Shown piece by piece: positions 1 to 7,766 of a stretch of DNA of 18,536 nt. The notes under the pieces were generated by a model, which worked only from the letters and a program-made list of their open reading frames with translations, did not search any database and was not told where the DNA came from. Made by a program: the position numbers and the translations under genes. The DNA comes from Elusimicrobiota bacterium (GTDB lineage: Bacteria > Elusimicrobiota > Elusimicrobia > UBA1565 > UBA9628). Location of the stretch: NCBI GenBank assembly GCA_028871595.1, contig JAGWMT010000032.1, positions 1 to 18,536 on the forward strand, read 5' to 3'. Each line of letters starts with the position of its first letter. Positions within the stretch are counted from its first letter, which is position 1.

Positions 1-234
1 ACCCAGTTCGATCCCAAGAGCGATTACCGCGATCCCAAGGCCACGCCCGACCGCCCCATTTGGTTCCAGGTCGACCTGGGCAAGGCCAAGAAGCTGCCGC
101 GTTTCCTGTCGCTCGACGAGCTCCGCGGCGTTCCGGCCATCGCCGACATGCCGCTGTTCCACCGCTCGCGCCTGTCCGTCCAGCCGGTGACGCCTGAGCA
201 GTATAAGACGATCGTCGCCTTGGCCGGCCGTTAG
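1..234 (+). CDS. EVE-domain protein, C-terminal part (5' end outside window)
   Basis: The reading frame is open from base 1 to a TAG at 232-234 and gives the last 77 residues of a protein. The peptide contains TQFDPKSDYRDPKATPDRP, then a WFQVDL strand, LSLDELR, and near the end DMPLFHRSRLSVQPVT. This is the typical C-terminal half of the EVE family (PUA-like fold; thymocyte nuclear protein 1 and bacterial homologues), small soluble proteins thought to bind modified bases in nucleic acid. The N-terminal half with the first part of the ligand pocket is not in the window. The stop codon overlaps the stop of the convergent MFS gene by three bases, so no terminator separates the two. The family call is by recognition of sequence pattern, without a search. 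Confidence 0.85.
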   Translation, partial: TQFDPKSDYRDPKATPDRPIWFQVDLGKAKKLPRFLSLDELRGVPAIADMPLFHRSRLSVQPVTPEQYKTIVALAGR

Positions 235-1412
235 GCCAGCCGGCCCACGTCGCCGCGCAGGGACCAGAGCACGGCCGACTGGAGCGCGCCGACGGTCAGC
301 ACGACGGCGACGAAGGGCGTCAGACTCACCGCGTGGATCAGCAGGGGGAACGCCAGCGACGCCCCCAGGATGCGCCCGCACTGCATCAGGGTGATGCCCA
401 GGGAGTAGTAGAAGCCGGCGTTGGCCCCTCCCGGCGTGAGGCGCATCAGGGTGTATTGCGCCACCGCGCCGATCATCAGCTCGCCGACGGTGAGGAACAG
501 CATCCCGCCGAACACCCACAGCTGGGACGACATGCCCCACACCGCCAGCAGGATTCCCGCGACGGTCATCAGCATGCCGCCGGCGATGGCGTGCCACGAG
601 CGCTGGAACAGCCGCGTGGCCTGCACGGCGAACGCCGCGCACAGGACCGTGTTCAGGATCATCATGGTGGAGAAGCGGTGCAGGCCCTGGCCCGGATGCA
701 GGATCTCCAGGCGTCCGGCGCCGCCTTCCAGGAACAGCTCGTAGAAGAACGACCAGCCCATCAGCACCAGGCCGCAGCGGAAGAACGCGCTTTTCGTCGT
801 GGGGCCCTCGGACTTGGCGCCGCCCAGGCCGCGCCCCTTGTGCGCCGCCGCCCGGCGCGGCAGGATGGCGCGGCCGATGAAGAAGGCGGTCAGCGACGTG
901 GACGCGTCGAACATCATCAGCGGCGCCACGCCCAGACCGGAGCCCAGCGCCGCGATGCTGAAGCTGAAGATCTGCGCGAAGTTGTTGACCATGCGCATCC
1001 AGCCCAGCGACTCCTTCTGGTAGCCGAAGTCCACCAGGTCCATCAGCAGGATGCGCTGGACCACGTTCATCAGCGACTCGGCGAATTGGGCGAGCATGCC
1101 GAAGAGCAGGATCAGCCAGATGGAATCCTGGAACGGCAGGAAGCCCAGCCCCGTCGCCGACATGAGCAGGGCCGTCAGGACCAGGCCGCGCGAGCCGAGG
1201 CGGTCGGTCAGCGCCCCGCCGGTCAAGGTCCCGATCAGCATGGTGCCCTTGAGCGTCGCCAGCACCAAGGTGCCCTGTCCGGTGGACACGCCCTTCTTCA
1301 CCAGCAGGATGGTGATCAGGCTGAGCCCGATGGAGCCCACCTTGTTGGTGAACGTGGTCAGCAGGACCGGGCGGCTCTGCCGGAACGCGGGGGTCTGGAA
1401 GAAGGAGGCCAT
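231..1412 (-). CDS. MFS-family transporter (probable efflux permease)
   Basis: This is a 393-residue, strongly hydrophobic protein with about 12 predicted membrane segments, the usual size for a major facilitator. Near residues 50-65 it has GGALTDRLGSRG, a good match to MFS motif A in the loop between helices 2 and 3. A more polar central stretch (RRAAAHKGRGLGGAKSEGP) fits the long cytoplasmic loop between the two six-helix halves. The start chosen is the ATG at 1412. The frame stays open upstream into the kinase gene, but that part is Arg-rich and without hydrophobic segments, as expected for a shadow of the kinase. The gene begins 24 bases after the kinase stop, so the two probably form one transcript. 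The substrate cannot be read from the sequence; drug or metabolite export is the usual default. The link to the upstream kinase is positional only. Confidence 0.8.
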   Translation of the reverse strand: MASFFQTPAFRQSRPVLLTTFTNKVGSIGLSLITILLVKKGVSTGQGTLVLATLKGTMLIGTLTGGALTDRLGSRGLVLTALLMSATGLGFLPFQDSIWLILLFGMLAQFAESLMNVVQRILLMDLVDFGYQKESLGWMRMVNNFAQIFSFSIAALGSGLGVAPLMMFDASTSLTAFFIGRAILPRRAAAHKGRGLGGAKSEGPTTKSAFFRCGLVLMGWSFFYELFLEGGAGRLEILHPGQGLHRFSTMMILNTVLCAAFAVQATRLFQRSWHAIAGGMLMTVAGILLAVWGMSSQLWVFGGMLFLTVGELMIGAVAQYTLMRLTPGGANAGFYYSLGITLMQCGRILGASLAFPLLIHAVSLTPFVAVVLTVGALQSAVLWSLRGDVGRLA

Positions 1413-1435
1413 CGCTCGCTCGGGGCCGGCCTGGC

Positions 1436-3763
<2,328 letters not shown>

Positions 3764-3785
3764 ATAAGAGGATACCGTTGACCCA

Positions 3786-3814
3786 AGTGTAAAGAGGCGG
3801 GAAGAAGTCGTCAA
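3786..3814 (-). promoter_or_regulatory. Sigma70-type promoter for the kinase-MFS pair
   Basis: On the minus strand the -35 box TTGACG (3814-3809) is followed by a 17-base spacer and the -10 box TACACT (3791-3786). Transcription should start near 3779, giving a 16-base leader before the kinase ATG at 3763 with no recognisable Shine-Dalgarno. The same two hexamers and spacing occur at 18320-18348, which strengthens both calls. It also rules out the longer annotated start of the kinase. Confidence 0.72.
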
Positions 3815-3835
3815 GGGCCCTCGGGACCCGGGCCC
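3815..3835. repeat. GGGCCC inverted repeat in the divergent intergenic region
   Basis: Two copies of GGGCCC (3815-3820 and 3830-3835) flank a nine-base centre that itself holds CGGG and CCCG. The element sits right upstream of the kinase -35 box and about 60 bases before the divergent NYN gene, so it could be an operator or a hairpin. In DNA this GC-rich a six-base palindrome can occur by chance, so the call is weak. The rest of 3764-3894 shows no convincing promoter for the NYN gene. Confidence 0.25.
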
Positions 3836-3894
3836 TGTCGGTTTGCTAAGCTGTCCCTGGGCGCCCTGGCGGACCGCGCGCCCGAAAAGATAAC

Positions 3895-4326
3895 ATGAGC
3901 GTCCGGCTCTTCTGCGTCGACGGGACGAACCTGGTCCGTTCGGCTTACGGTTACGGCGGGACGTCCCATCAGGCGCAGGAGCAGTCCGATTCCGAGCGCA
4001 TGGTCGAGATTTTCGCCCGCTTGTGCGAGGAGACGGGGGCGGGCGTCGAGGTCGAGCTGTTCTTCGACGGCGCCTTCCGCGCGATGCCGTCGGGCGGACC
4101 GGCGAATTTCCGCTTGAGCTTCACGCGCGAGGTTCCGGCGGACGACGTGATCCTGGACCGGGTGCGCGCGCGGACCTGGAACAAGGGCGGGACGGTGACG
4201 GTGGTGACCGCGGACGTCGAACTGGGCGAGACGGCCGAGGCGGAAGGCGGGAAGTGGATGCGCGTGGCTCACGGCACGTCGCCGGACAGGGTCGCGCGAC
4301 AGATCGGGGGACGGTTTCTACGATGA
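3895..4326 (+). CDS. NYN/YacP-like PIN-fold ribonuclease-family protein
   Basis: This is a 143-residue soluble protein. Acidic motifs sit where the PIN/NYN fold places its metal-binding residues: FCVDGTNLVRSA near the N-terminus (first Asp after strand 1), ELFFDGAF around residue 60, ADDVILDRVR around residue 84, and VTVVTADVELG around residue 105. The order and spacing match the YacP (DUF901/NYN) family, predicted single-strand RNA nucleases of RNA turnover. The key acidic residues are all present. The start is the ATG at 3895; no Shine-Dalgarno is visible before it. Its stop overlaps the start of the following flavin oxidase (ATGA), so the two are probably translated together, an unusual pairing. 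The specific RNA target is unknown. The family assignment is fairly secure; the activity is inferred from the family. Confidence 0.75.
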   Translation: MSVRLFCVDGTNLVRSAYGYGGTSHQAQEQSDSERMVEIFARLCEETGAGVEVELFFDGAFRAMPSGGPANFRLSFTREVPADDVILDRVRARTWNKGGTVTVVTADVELGETAEAEGGKWMRVAHGTSPDRVARQIGGRFLR

Positions 4327-5477
4327 GCGGCGTCAAGAACTCGGTGATCGTGGTCGGCGGCGGCATTATGGGCGTGCAGGCGGCCTGGCATCTGGCGCAG
4401 CTGGGCCAGTCCGTCACGGTCCTGGACCAGTTCGACGTGCCCAATCAGTGGGCCGCCTCCGGCGACCACCTGCGCGTGTTCCGCCTCACCTACGGCAAGG
4501 ACGCCTTTTACACCGAGATGGCCTTGAAGGCCCTGCCGCTGTGGCTGGAGCTCAACACCCTGTCCGAGGAGACCTTGCTCCAGCAGAACGGCGTGCTGGA
4601 GTTCGCCGGGAAGGCGAACGGCTACGAGGCGCACAGCCTGGCGGTGCTCAAGGAGCGCAAGATCCGCTGCTCGCGGCTGGAGCGCGACGAGGTCAAGAAA
4701 CTCTACCCGATGTACAACCCGCGCTCGTTCAAGTGGGCGCTCTACCATCCCGACGGCGGCATGGTGTGGGCCAACCGCGCGGTCGCCGCCACGGCGAGCA
4801 TCGCGCAGCGCAAGAACGTGCGGATCCGGTCGAACGTCAAGATCGTCTCCATCCAGAAGGATAAGAACGGCGTGCGCTCCGTGAAGGACGCCGCGGGCAA
4901 GGTGTGGGAGGCGGAGAAGTTCCTGTTCACCGGCGGCTACTGGACCGCGGAGCTCCTGAAGAACTACGGGATCCCGCTGAAGATCACCAAGCAGGAGCAG
5001 CTGTTCCTGCGGCCGCTGAACAACCGCGGCCGCTACCGCCCCGAGCATTTCCCGGTTTTCGCCAGCATGGCCGACGGCTTCTACGGCTTCCCCGTGCACC
5101 TGCACGGCTTCATCAAGATCGGCGACCACCGCAAGGGCCCGGTCGTCAAGAAGGTGAACCCGGACGAGCTGCGCACGCTCACCCCGAAGTTCGAGAAATC
5201 CTGCCGCAAGTTCCTGAAGAAGTTCCTCCCGGAGATGTCGCACTTCACGGAGTTCGAGGGGCACGTGTGCTGGTACGACAACACCCCCGACGACGACTTC
5301 ATCATGGACAAGCTTCCCGACGTGCCCAACGCCTACGTGGCCGCGGGCTTCTCGGGCCACGGCTTCAAGTTCGCGCCCATCGTGGGAAAGTCCATGGCGG
5401 AGCTGATGATCGCGGGCAAGTCGGACCTGAACCTGCACCGCTTTCGCCTGGCGCGCTTCAAGCTGAGAAAGGGCTGA
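4323..5477 (+). CDS. FAD-dependent oxidase of the monomeric sarcosine oxidase family
   Basis: The product is 384 residues, the usual length for monomeric sarcosine oxidase (MSOX) and N-methyltryptophan oxidase, which oxidatively remove N-methyl groups from amino acids and release formaldehyde and H2O2. The Rossmann motif GGGIMG lies at 12-17, with the ribose-binding acidic residue D35. Residues known in MSOX fall at nearly the same numbers: K265 (oxygen activation), H269 (active site), C316 (MSOX C315, the covalent flavin link) and K349 (MSOX K348) in GFSGHGFKFAP. Arg51 and Arg54 lie in the region of MSOX Arg49 and Arg52. The protein should therefore be an active covalent flavoenzyme; the exact amine substrate is open. 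The ATG at 4323 overlaps the stop of the NYN gene; the frame upstream of it is NYN shadow. No signal peptide is seen, so it is cytoplasmic. Confidence 0.87.
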   Translation: MSGVKNSVIVVGGGIMGVQAAWHLAQLGQSVTVLDQFDVPNQWAASGDHLRVFRLTYGKDAFYTEMALKALPLWLELNTLSEETLLQQNGVLEFAGKANGYEAHSLAVLKERKIRCSRLERDEVKKLYPMYNPRSFKWALYHPDGGMVWANRAVAATASIAQRKNVRIRSNVKIVSIQKDKNGVRSVKDAAGKVWEAEKFLFTGGYWTAELLKNYGIPLKITKQEQLFLRPLNNRGRYRPEHFPVFASMADGFYGFPVHLHGFIKIGDHRKGPVVKKVNPDELRTLTPKFEKSCRKFLKKFLPEMSHFTEFEGHVCWYDNTPDDDFIMDKLPDVPNAYVAAGFSGHGFKFAPIVGKSMAELMIAGKSDLNLHRFRLARFKLRKG

Positions 5478-5502
5478 ACGCCCGGCCGCTCCGCGCGTAA
5501 TA

Positions 5503-6201
5503 ATGGCGATGATCCGTCGACTCTTCCCGCTTCTCACCGTTGCGGCCCTGTGCGCCTGCGCGACGGCCAACGTGGTGATCAACCGACGTTTCGACTTCTC
5601 CAAGATCAAGCGCGTGGCCGTGATCGGCTTCAAGGATTATCCGCGCGTCGCGGGTTCGGGCGACGTGGTCACCGGAGCCTTCGAACAGTCTCTTCTGGCC
5701 GCCGGCTACGACGTGGTGGAGCGCGAGGAAGTCGCCAAGGTGCTTCAGGAGCGGCGGTTCAACGGCTCGCTCGACCCCAAAACGGCGAAGACGCTCGGGG
5801 GGGTGTTGGGCGTGGACGCGCTTCTGTTCGGGCGGATCACGGACCTGGCGCAATCCCGGGACCGGCTGATCAACGTGGACGTCGTGGACGACCGCACCGA
5901 TCCCATCTACGTTCAGCGCACCCGGCGCGTCCAAAATTCCGACGGGACTTGGGCGGAGACCAGCCAGCAGGTGGTGACGGGCTACCGGACCCGTCATATC
6001 CTGCGCAAGGAGCCCCGCTCGTACACCACCGACGGCCGCCTGGGCGTGTCGGCGCGACTGGTGTACGTCCCCACGGGGGGCGTCGCGTGGTCCGGCTCGG
6101 ACTCCACTTCCGTCTATTCTTTCGAAGAAGGGGCGCGCGGACTGGCCGACGACATCCTCAAGGCGGTGAAGTCCACCTGGCCGGCCGCGCAGGGGAGATA
6201 A
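5503..6201 (+). CDS. CsgG/TolB-like lipoprotein, predicted
   Basis: This is a 232-residue protein with a short charged N-terminus, a hydrophobic stretch and a lipobox-like LCAC (Cys19 as the lipidated residue). After it come RVAVIGFKDYPR, a central VTGAFEQSLLAAGYDVVEREEVAKVL-type segment (about residues 57-82), and GGVLGVDALLFGRITDL. This order (beta strand, helix predicting 'gets its name from' AGYxVVER, then LGVDAxxxGxI) is shared by CsgG-like and TolB-N-like periplasmic lipoproteins. Many of these are stand-alone proteins of unknown role, so no curli function is claimed. Two starts are possible, ATG 5503 and ATG 5509; both give a signal peptide, and neither has a Shine-Dalgarno. GTAATA at 5497-5502 has leaderless geometry relative to 5509, but its -35 is poor. 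It follows the oxidase by 25 bases and may share its transcript. Confidence 0.68.
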   Translation: MAMIRRLFPLLTVAALCACATANVVINRRFDFSKIKRVAVIGFKDYPRVAGSGDVVTGAFEQSLLAAGYDVVEREEVAKVLQERRFNGSLDPKTAKTLGGVLGVDALLFGRITDLAQSRDRLINVDVVDDRTDPIYVQRTRRVQNSDGTWAETSQQVVTGYRTRHILRKEPRSYTTDGRLGVSARLVYVPTGGVAWSGSDSTSVYSFEEGARGLADDILKAVKSTWPAAQGR

Positions 6202-6209
6202 AACGATTT

Positions 6210-6228
6210 GATCCGATCCCTTCGATCC
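6210..6228. repeat. Three GATCC direct repeats upstream of the metal-operon promoter
   Basis: GATCC occurs at 6210-6214, 6215-6219 and 6224-6228, ending nine bases before the -35 box of the efflux-operon promoter. This is where an activator or repressor half-site would sit. It is only a short motif in a 70-base gap, and no regulator is encoded next to it, so the call is tentative. Confidence 0.25.
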
Positions 6229-6236
6229 GGACGGCA

Positions 6237-6265
6237 TTGACAGTTCGCATGCCTGGGGCTACAAT
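6237..6265 (+). promoter_or_regulatory. Near-consensus sigma70 promoter of the metal-efflux operon
   Basis: The -35 box TTGACA (6237-6242) is perfect, the spacer is 17 bases (6243-6259) and the -10 box is TACAAT (6260-6265). Transcription would start at about 6272, which is the A of the ATG of the next gene, so the mRNA is predicted to be leaderless. Together with the absence of any promoter this good further downstream, it suggests that the whole block to 13479 can be read from here. Metal control is not shown by the promoter itself. Confidence 0.8.
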
Positions 6266-6271
6266 GCGTTC

Positions 6272-6694
6272 ATGATGTTGCGGCGCGCCGGAATGCTGGC
6301 TTTTTTGGTCGCCTACCTGGGCGTAGGGGTGTGCCGGCAGGCGTGCGTGCTGGATATGCCGGTTCTTCGTTCGGACGCGGGGTCGGTGGGCGCGTCCTCC
6401 GGGCATTGCGGCCGCATGGCCCCGACTTCAAGGGAAGGCACGTCGCGTTCGCATGCACCTTGTTGCGCCCGCCGTTCGGGTAATGCGTCGGTTCTGCTTC
6501 CCGCTCAAGCGATGGTCCTGCGGCCAGTGGCTTTTTCCGTCGACATTATTTCCTTCGCCGTTCAGGCGCCAAGGGCCGATGACGGGGCGCCGTCTTACCT
6601 CGATGCCGGCGCTCCCCCCGGCGTCGCGCCGTCCGTTCCGGCGCGGGTCCTCCACGGTCCCCGCCCGCCTCCGTCCCTCCTCGCCGTCCTTTAG
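6272..6694 (+). CDS. Small Cys-rich exported protein, possible metal binder
   Basis: This 140-residue protein is not assigned to a family. It starts with a hydrophobic export signal (residues 1-20), then C21 and C25, a HC pair at 45-46, and a H..CC cluster (H61, C64, C65). A Pro/Ala-rich tail ends in RPPPSLLAVL. Clustered Cys and His in an exported protein directly ahead of a heavy-metal efflux pump suggest a periplasmic or membrane-anchored metal-binding accessory; this is inference. The ATG at 6272 is chosen because the strong promoter upstream places the start of transcription on it. ATG 6275 and ATG 6293 are also in frame, but neither has a Shine-Dalgarno. A second exported protein at 7307-7666 has the same general plan. 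The gene could be a chance frame, but its promoter and signal peptide argue against that. Confidence 0.6.
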   Translation: MMLRRAGMLAFLVAYLGVGVCRQACVLDMPVLRSDAGSVGASSGHCGRMAPTSREGTSRSHAPCCARRSGNASVLLPAQAMVLRPVAFSVDIISFAVQAPRADDGAPSYLDAGAPPGVAPSVPARVLHGPRPPPSLLAVL

Positions 6695-6785
6695 CCCGGT
6701 CTCGCCGGGTTCCCGCGCTTCCAGCCCATCGGGCATTTGACGCCCGCGCATCACGCGACCACCGCTGTCGTCCCGGAGGCATTTT

Positions 6786-6899
6786 ATGAATAAACGCGCC
6801 ATTCCGTTCGCCGTGCTCGCTTTGATCGCCGTCGCCGTCTCCGCGTGGTCACACGAGGGCCATGACGCGGAGCACGGCGCCGAAGGAGTGAGGTCGTGA
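6786..6899 (+). CDS. 37-residue exported His-rich peptide
   Basis: This very short gene begins with an excellent ribosome site (GGAGG at 6775-6779, six-base spacer to the ATG). It encodes a 20-residue signal-like segment (MNKRAIPFAVLALIAVAVSA), then a polar tail WSHEGHDAEHGAEG with three His and several acidic residues. That tail resembles the mature N-termini of periplasmic copper-binding proteins, but nothing follows it. Its stop overlaps the GTG start of the DUF2231-like gene (GTGA), so it is likely translated and coupled to it. It may be a free metal-binding peptide, a leader peptide for the downstream genes, or the remnant of a longer protein. It is too short for family assignment. Confidence 0.6.
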   Translation: MNKRAIPFAVLALIAVAVSAWSHEGHDAEHGAEGVRS

Positions 6900-7240
6900 C
6901 CATTCCTCCGCTCTACCTCCTGCATCCCGCGGTCGTACATTATCCCATCGCGCTCTTGACCGTGGGGCTGGCGCTCGCGGTCGGCGACGTCGTTTCGCGC
7001 CGTAGAGGGAGTTGGGCGCCGCCAGCTTGGGAAACGTTGGCCGATCATCAAGGCTTGGCCTATTGGACCATCGGAATCTTCACCTGCCTGTCCGCCTGGC
7101 GATACTGGTTCCGGGAGCGTTGGCCGGCGTTTTTCCTGCTTTTTTGGGTCATCGCCGCCGGGCTGCTGATGGCGACAGGCTGTGAAGGCGGGGAACTGGT
7201 CTTCACCCACAATATGGGGACGGCCGCGAGTAGCGAATGA
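6896..7240 (+). CDS. DUF2231-like small membrane protein
   Basis: This 114-residue membrane protein starts at GTG 6896, with AGGAG at 6884-6888 seven bases upstream and a four-base overlap with the preceding peptide gene. It carries LHPAVVHYPIALL at the N-terminus and GGELVFTHNMG at the C-terminus, the two hallmark motifs of the DUF2231 family, whose members are often found near metal or cytochrome genes. The His residues of both motifs are kept. About three membrane helices are visible (roughly 8-30, 54-70 and 77-95), whereas the family usually has four. WAPPAWETLADHQ follows helix 1 almost directly, as if the normal second helix were missing. It could bind heme or metal in the membrane, but the function of the family is not established. 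Confidence 0.72.
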   Translation: MTIPPLYLLHPAVVHYPIALLTVGLALAVGDVVSRRRGSWAPPAWETLADHQGLAYWTIGIFTCLSAWRYWFRERWPAFFLLFWVIAAGLLMATGCEGGELVFTHNMGTAASSE

Positions 7241-7306
7241 CGACGACGAACTGCGGGAGACGTCGATATTGTGGCCTCTCTGTTGCGATGCGATGGGAGA
7301 GGCATC

Positions 7307-7666
7307 ATGCGCATTCCCTCATTGCGTTTACTGACGGCACTCTTGCTCGCGCTGGCGGTTTTCGCCTCCGCTGTTCCGTCTCGAGCCTGCACGATGGCCC
7401 CCGCGTCGTCCTGCGGGCGTTGCGCCGGAGGAGGGAAGGATCCCTCCTCCTCGAAGGAATGTTGCCGCATCCGGCGGACCCCGGCCGCGGGCGCGCTCGT
7501 CGTCACGGATATGAGGGAGATTCCCGGCACCCTCGGGGTCCGGCACGCCCCCCCTCTCATCGCGATTCCGCGCGAATCGTCCCCACGGTTCCCTGCCGCC
7601 GGCCTTTCGGCCGAATCATCCCCGACGGACGCGCCGCCGTCGAGCCGGGCACCCCCCCAAGGCTGA
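7307..7666 (+). CDS. Second small Cys-rich exported protein
   Basis: This 119-residue protein begins at ATG 7307; GGGAGAGG lies just upstream, which favours it over GTG 7271 in the same frame. Residues 1-27 form a signal peptide ending in PSRA, so the mature chain would begin at C28. There is no good lipobox. The mature part has C28, a CGRC pair (C36, C39) and a CC pair (C52, C53), then a long Pro/Ser-rich tail without predicted structure. It is not recognised as a known family. Position between the DUF2231-like gene and the TolC-family gene, and the Cys pattern, suggest a periplasmic metal-binding accessory. It has the same plan as the 6272 protein (signal, CxxC/CC cluster, Pro-rich end) without obvious sequence identity. 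Confidence 0.6.
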   Translation: MRIPSLRLLTALLLALAVFASAVPSRACTMAPASSCGRCAGGGKDPSSSKECCRIRRTPAAGALVVTDMREIPGTLGVRHAPPLIAIPRESSPRFPAAGLSAESSPTDAPPSSRAPPQG

Positions 7667-7685
7667 CCGCCGCGGTTCGCGGTGG
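7667..7685 (+). other. Stem-loop directly after the 7307 gene
   Basis: Right behind the stop codon an eight-pair stem (7667-7674 with 7678-7685, one G-U wobble in RNA) closes a three-base loop. There is no run of T after it, so it does not look like an intrinsic terminator. It could stabilise the upstream part of the transcript or act in partial attenuation before the pump genes. The rest of 7686-7766 shows no promoter or ribosome site I can support. Confidence 0.45.
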
Positions 7686-7766
7686 AGGCCGTTCCCATCC
7701 CGGCGGATTTCCTGCGCGCGGGGCGAATCGGATGAAAGAGGCGGGAGCTCCGGCTCTCGAAATACG

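Noticed and set aside
3778..3806. TTGACC on the plus strand as a -35 box for the NYN gene
   Set aside because: The hexamer 17 bases on is GAAGAA, a poor -10 box, and it is about 90 bases from the NYN start with no second signal.
5475..5511. Leaderless promoter for the lipoprotein gene (TGAACG, then GTAATA before ATG 5509)
   Set aside because: The spacing to ATG 5509 fits, but the -35 box is weak and the site sits only 25 bases behind another gene. Kept only as a note on the start choice.
4269..5633. A 454-codon open frame on the minus strand opposite the oxidase
   Set aside because: The plus strand carries conserved sarcosine oxidase residues at the expected positions, so this frame is a shadow.
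6428..7210. A 260-codon minus-strand frame across the small accessory genes
   Set aside because: It has no recognisable domain or signal. The plus strand offers a promoter, two ribosome sites and family motifs in the same stretch.
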